This document shows, piece by piece, positions 15,459 to 15,630 of a DNA stretch of 15,630 nucleotides; the stretch's first letter is position 1, and the number at the start of each line of letters is the position of its first letter. The DNA is from Cyanobacteriota bacterium (GTDB taxonomy: Bacteria > Cyanobacteriota > Cyanobacteriia > SKYG9): the NCBI GenBank assembly GCA_025054735.1, contig JANWZG010000030.1, positions 1 to 15,630 of the forward strand. The letters run 5' to 3'. The notes under the pieces are model-generated. The model made no database searches. It saw nothing but the letters and a program-made list of their open reading frames with translations, and was not told the DNA's origin. A program made the translations under genes and the position numbers.

Positions 15459-15630
15459 CATAACAGTACCACCGATTCCCCATGCTATGGCTACAGATAG
15501 CTTGTAGTAAGGACTTAAGTCCACAACAGTAACACCAATCCCCATGCTATGGCTATAGATAGCTTGTAGTAAGGACTTAAGTCCATAACAATAACACCAA
15601 TTCCTCATGTTATGGCTACAGATAGCTTGT
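15459..15630. repeat. 62-63 bp tandem repeat with a 12-bp palindrome, running off the right edge
   Basis: Units start with CATG at 15481, 15543 and 15606 (periods 62 and 63). A partial 3' half-unit precedes them at about 15459-15480. Each unit contains CTATGGCTACAGATAG, able to form a short CTAT/ATAG hairpin, then CTTGTAGTAAGG and the perfect palindrome GGACTTAAGTCC (15511-15522 and 15573-15584). The first two complete units differ at only a few bases. The third is cut by the window end. Confidence 0.93.

Noticed and set aside
15339..15608. 89-codon minus-strand ORF across the tandem repeat
   Set aside because: The 62-bp period shifts the frame in each unit, so the ORF translates the repeats differently. 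There is no start signal, and the hydrophobic product looks incidental.

Overview
The window looks like chromosomal DNA of a cyanobacterium. Seven perfect HIP1 octamers (GCGATCGC) occur in 15.6 kb, at 351, 6124, 6843, 8924, 9451, 10431 and 11986; chance would give about one per 65 kb. Several gene families are typical of cyanobacteria: an Rcp1-type response regulator, very long multi-PAS histidine kinases, a Ycf19/YggT protein, a DUF3318 protein and a Uma2/DUF820 nuclease relic. No rRNA, tRNA, CRISPR array or transposase was seen.

Region 1 (1-7706, minus strand) is a four-gene two-component operon. In transcription order it holds a 1353-residue sensor kinase (CBS pair, six PAS units, one GAF, kinase core), a single-domain Rcp1-like regulator, a hybrid kinase (REC-PAS-kinase-REC) and a REC-kinase cut off by the left window edge. 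The first three genes are tightly coupled: one ATGA overlap, plus a second junction where the Shine-Dalgarno sequence favours an ATG just past the stop. Together they carry three transmitters and four receivers but no DNA-binding output domain, so they look like a phosphorelay acting on a protein target or on an unseen partner.

Region 2 (7707-8228) is a 522-base gap with short tandem repeats. It leads into yggT (8229-8543) and then a MetF-type methylenetetrahydrofolate reductase (8656-9582), both on plus. A palindrome-rich spacer separates them.

Region 3 (9612-10990, minus) is a two-gene unit: a DUF3318 membrane protein followed after 5 nt by a GufA/ZIP11-type metal transporter that converges on metF.

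Region 4 (11306-14617, plus) is the most interesting part. A PqqD-like (RiPP recognition element) protein overlaps a lasso-peptide B2-type cysteine protease with an intact Cys-His-Asp set. After 35 nt comes an 846-residue fusion of a SAM methyltransferase, a helical linker and a GT41/HMW1C-like glycosyltransferase. No lasso cyclase and no convincing precursor peptide lie nearby, so this may be a non-lasso peptide-maturation or protein-glycosylation system.

Region 5 (14632-15630) holds a Uma2-family pseudogene with two mutually compensating frameshifts, then non-coding DNA ending in a 62-63 bp tandem repeat centred on a perfect 12-bp palindrome. The repeat runs off the right edge.
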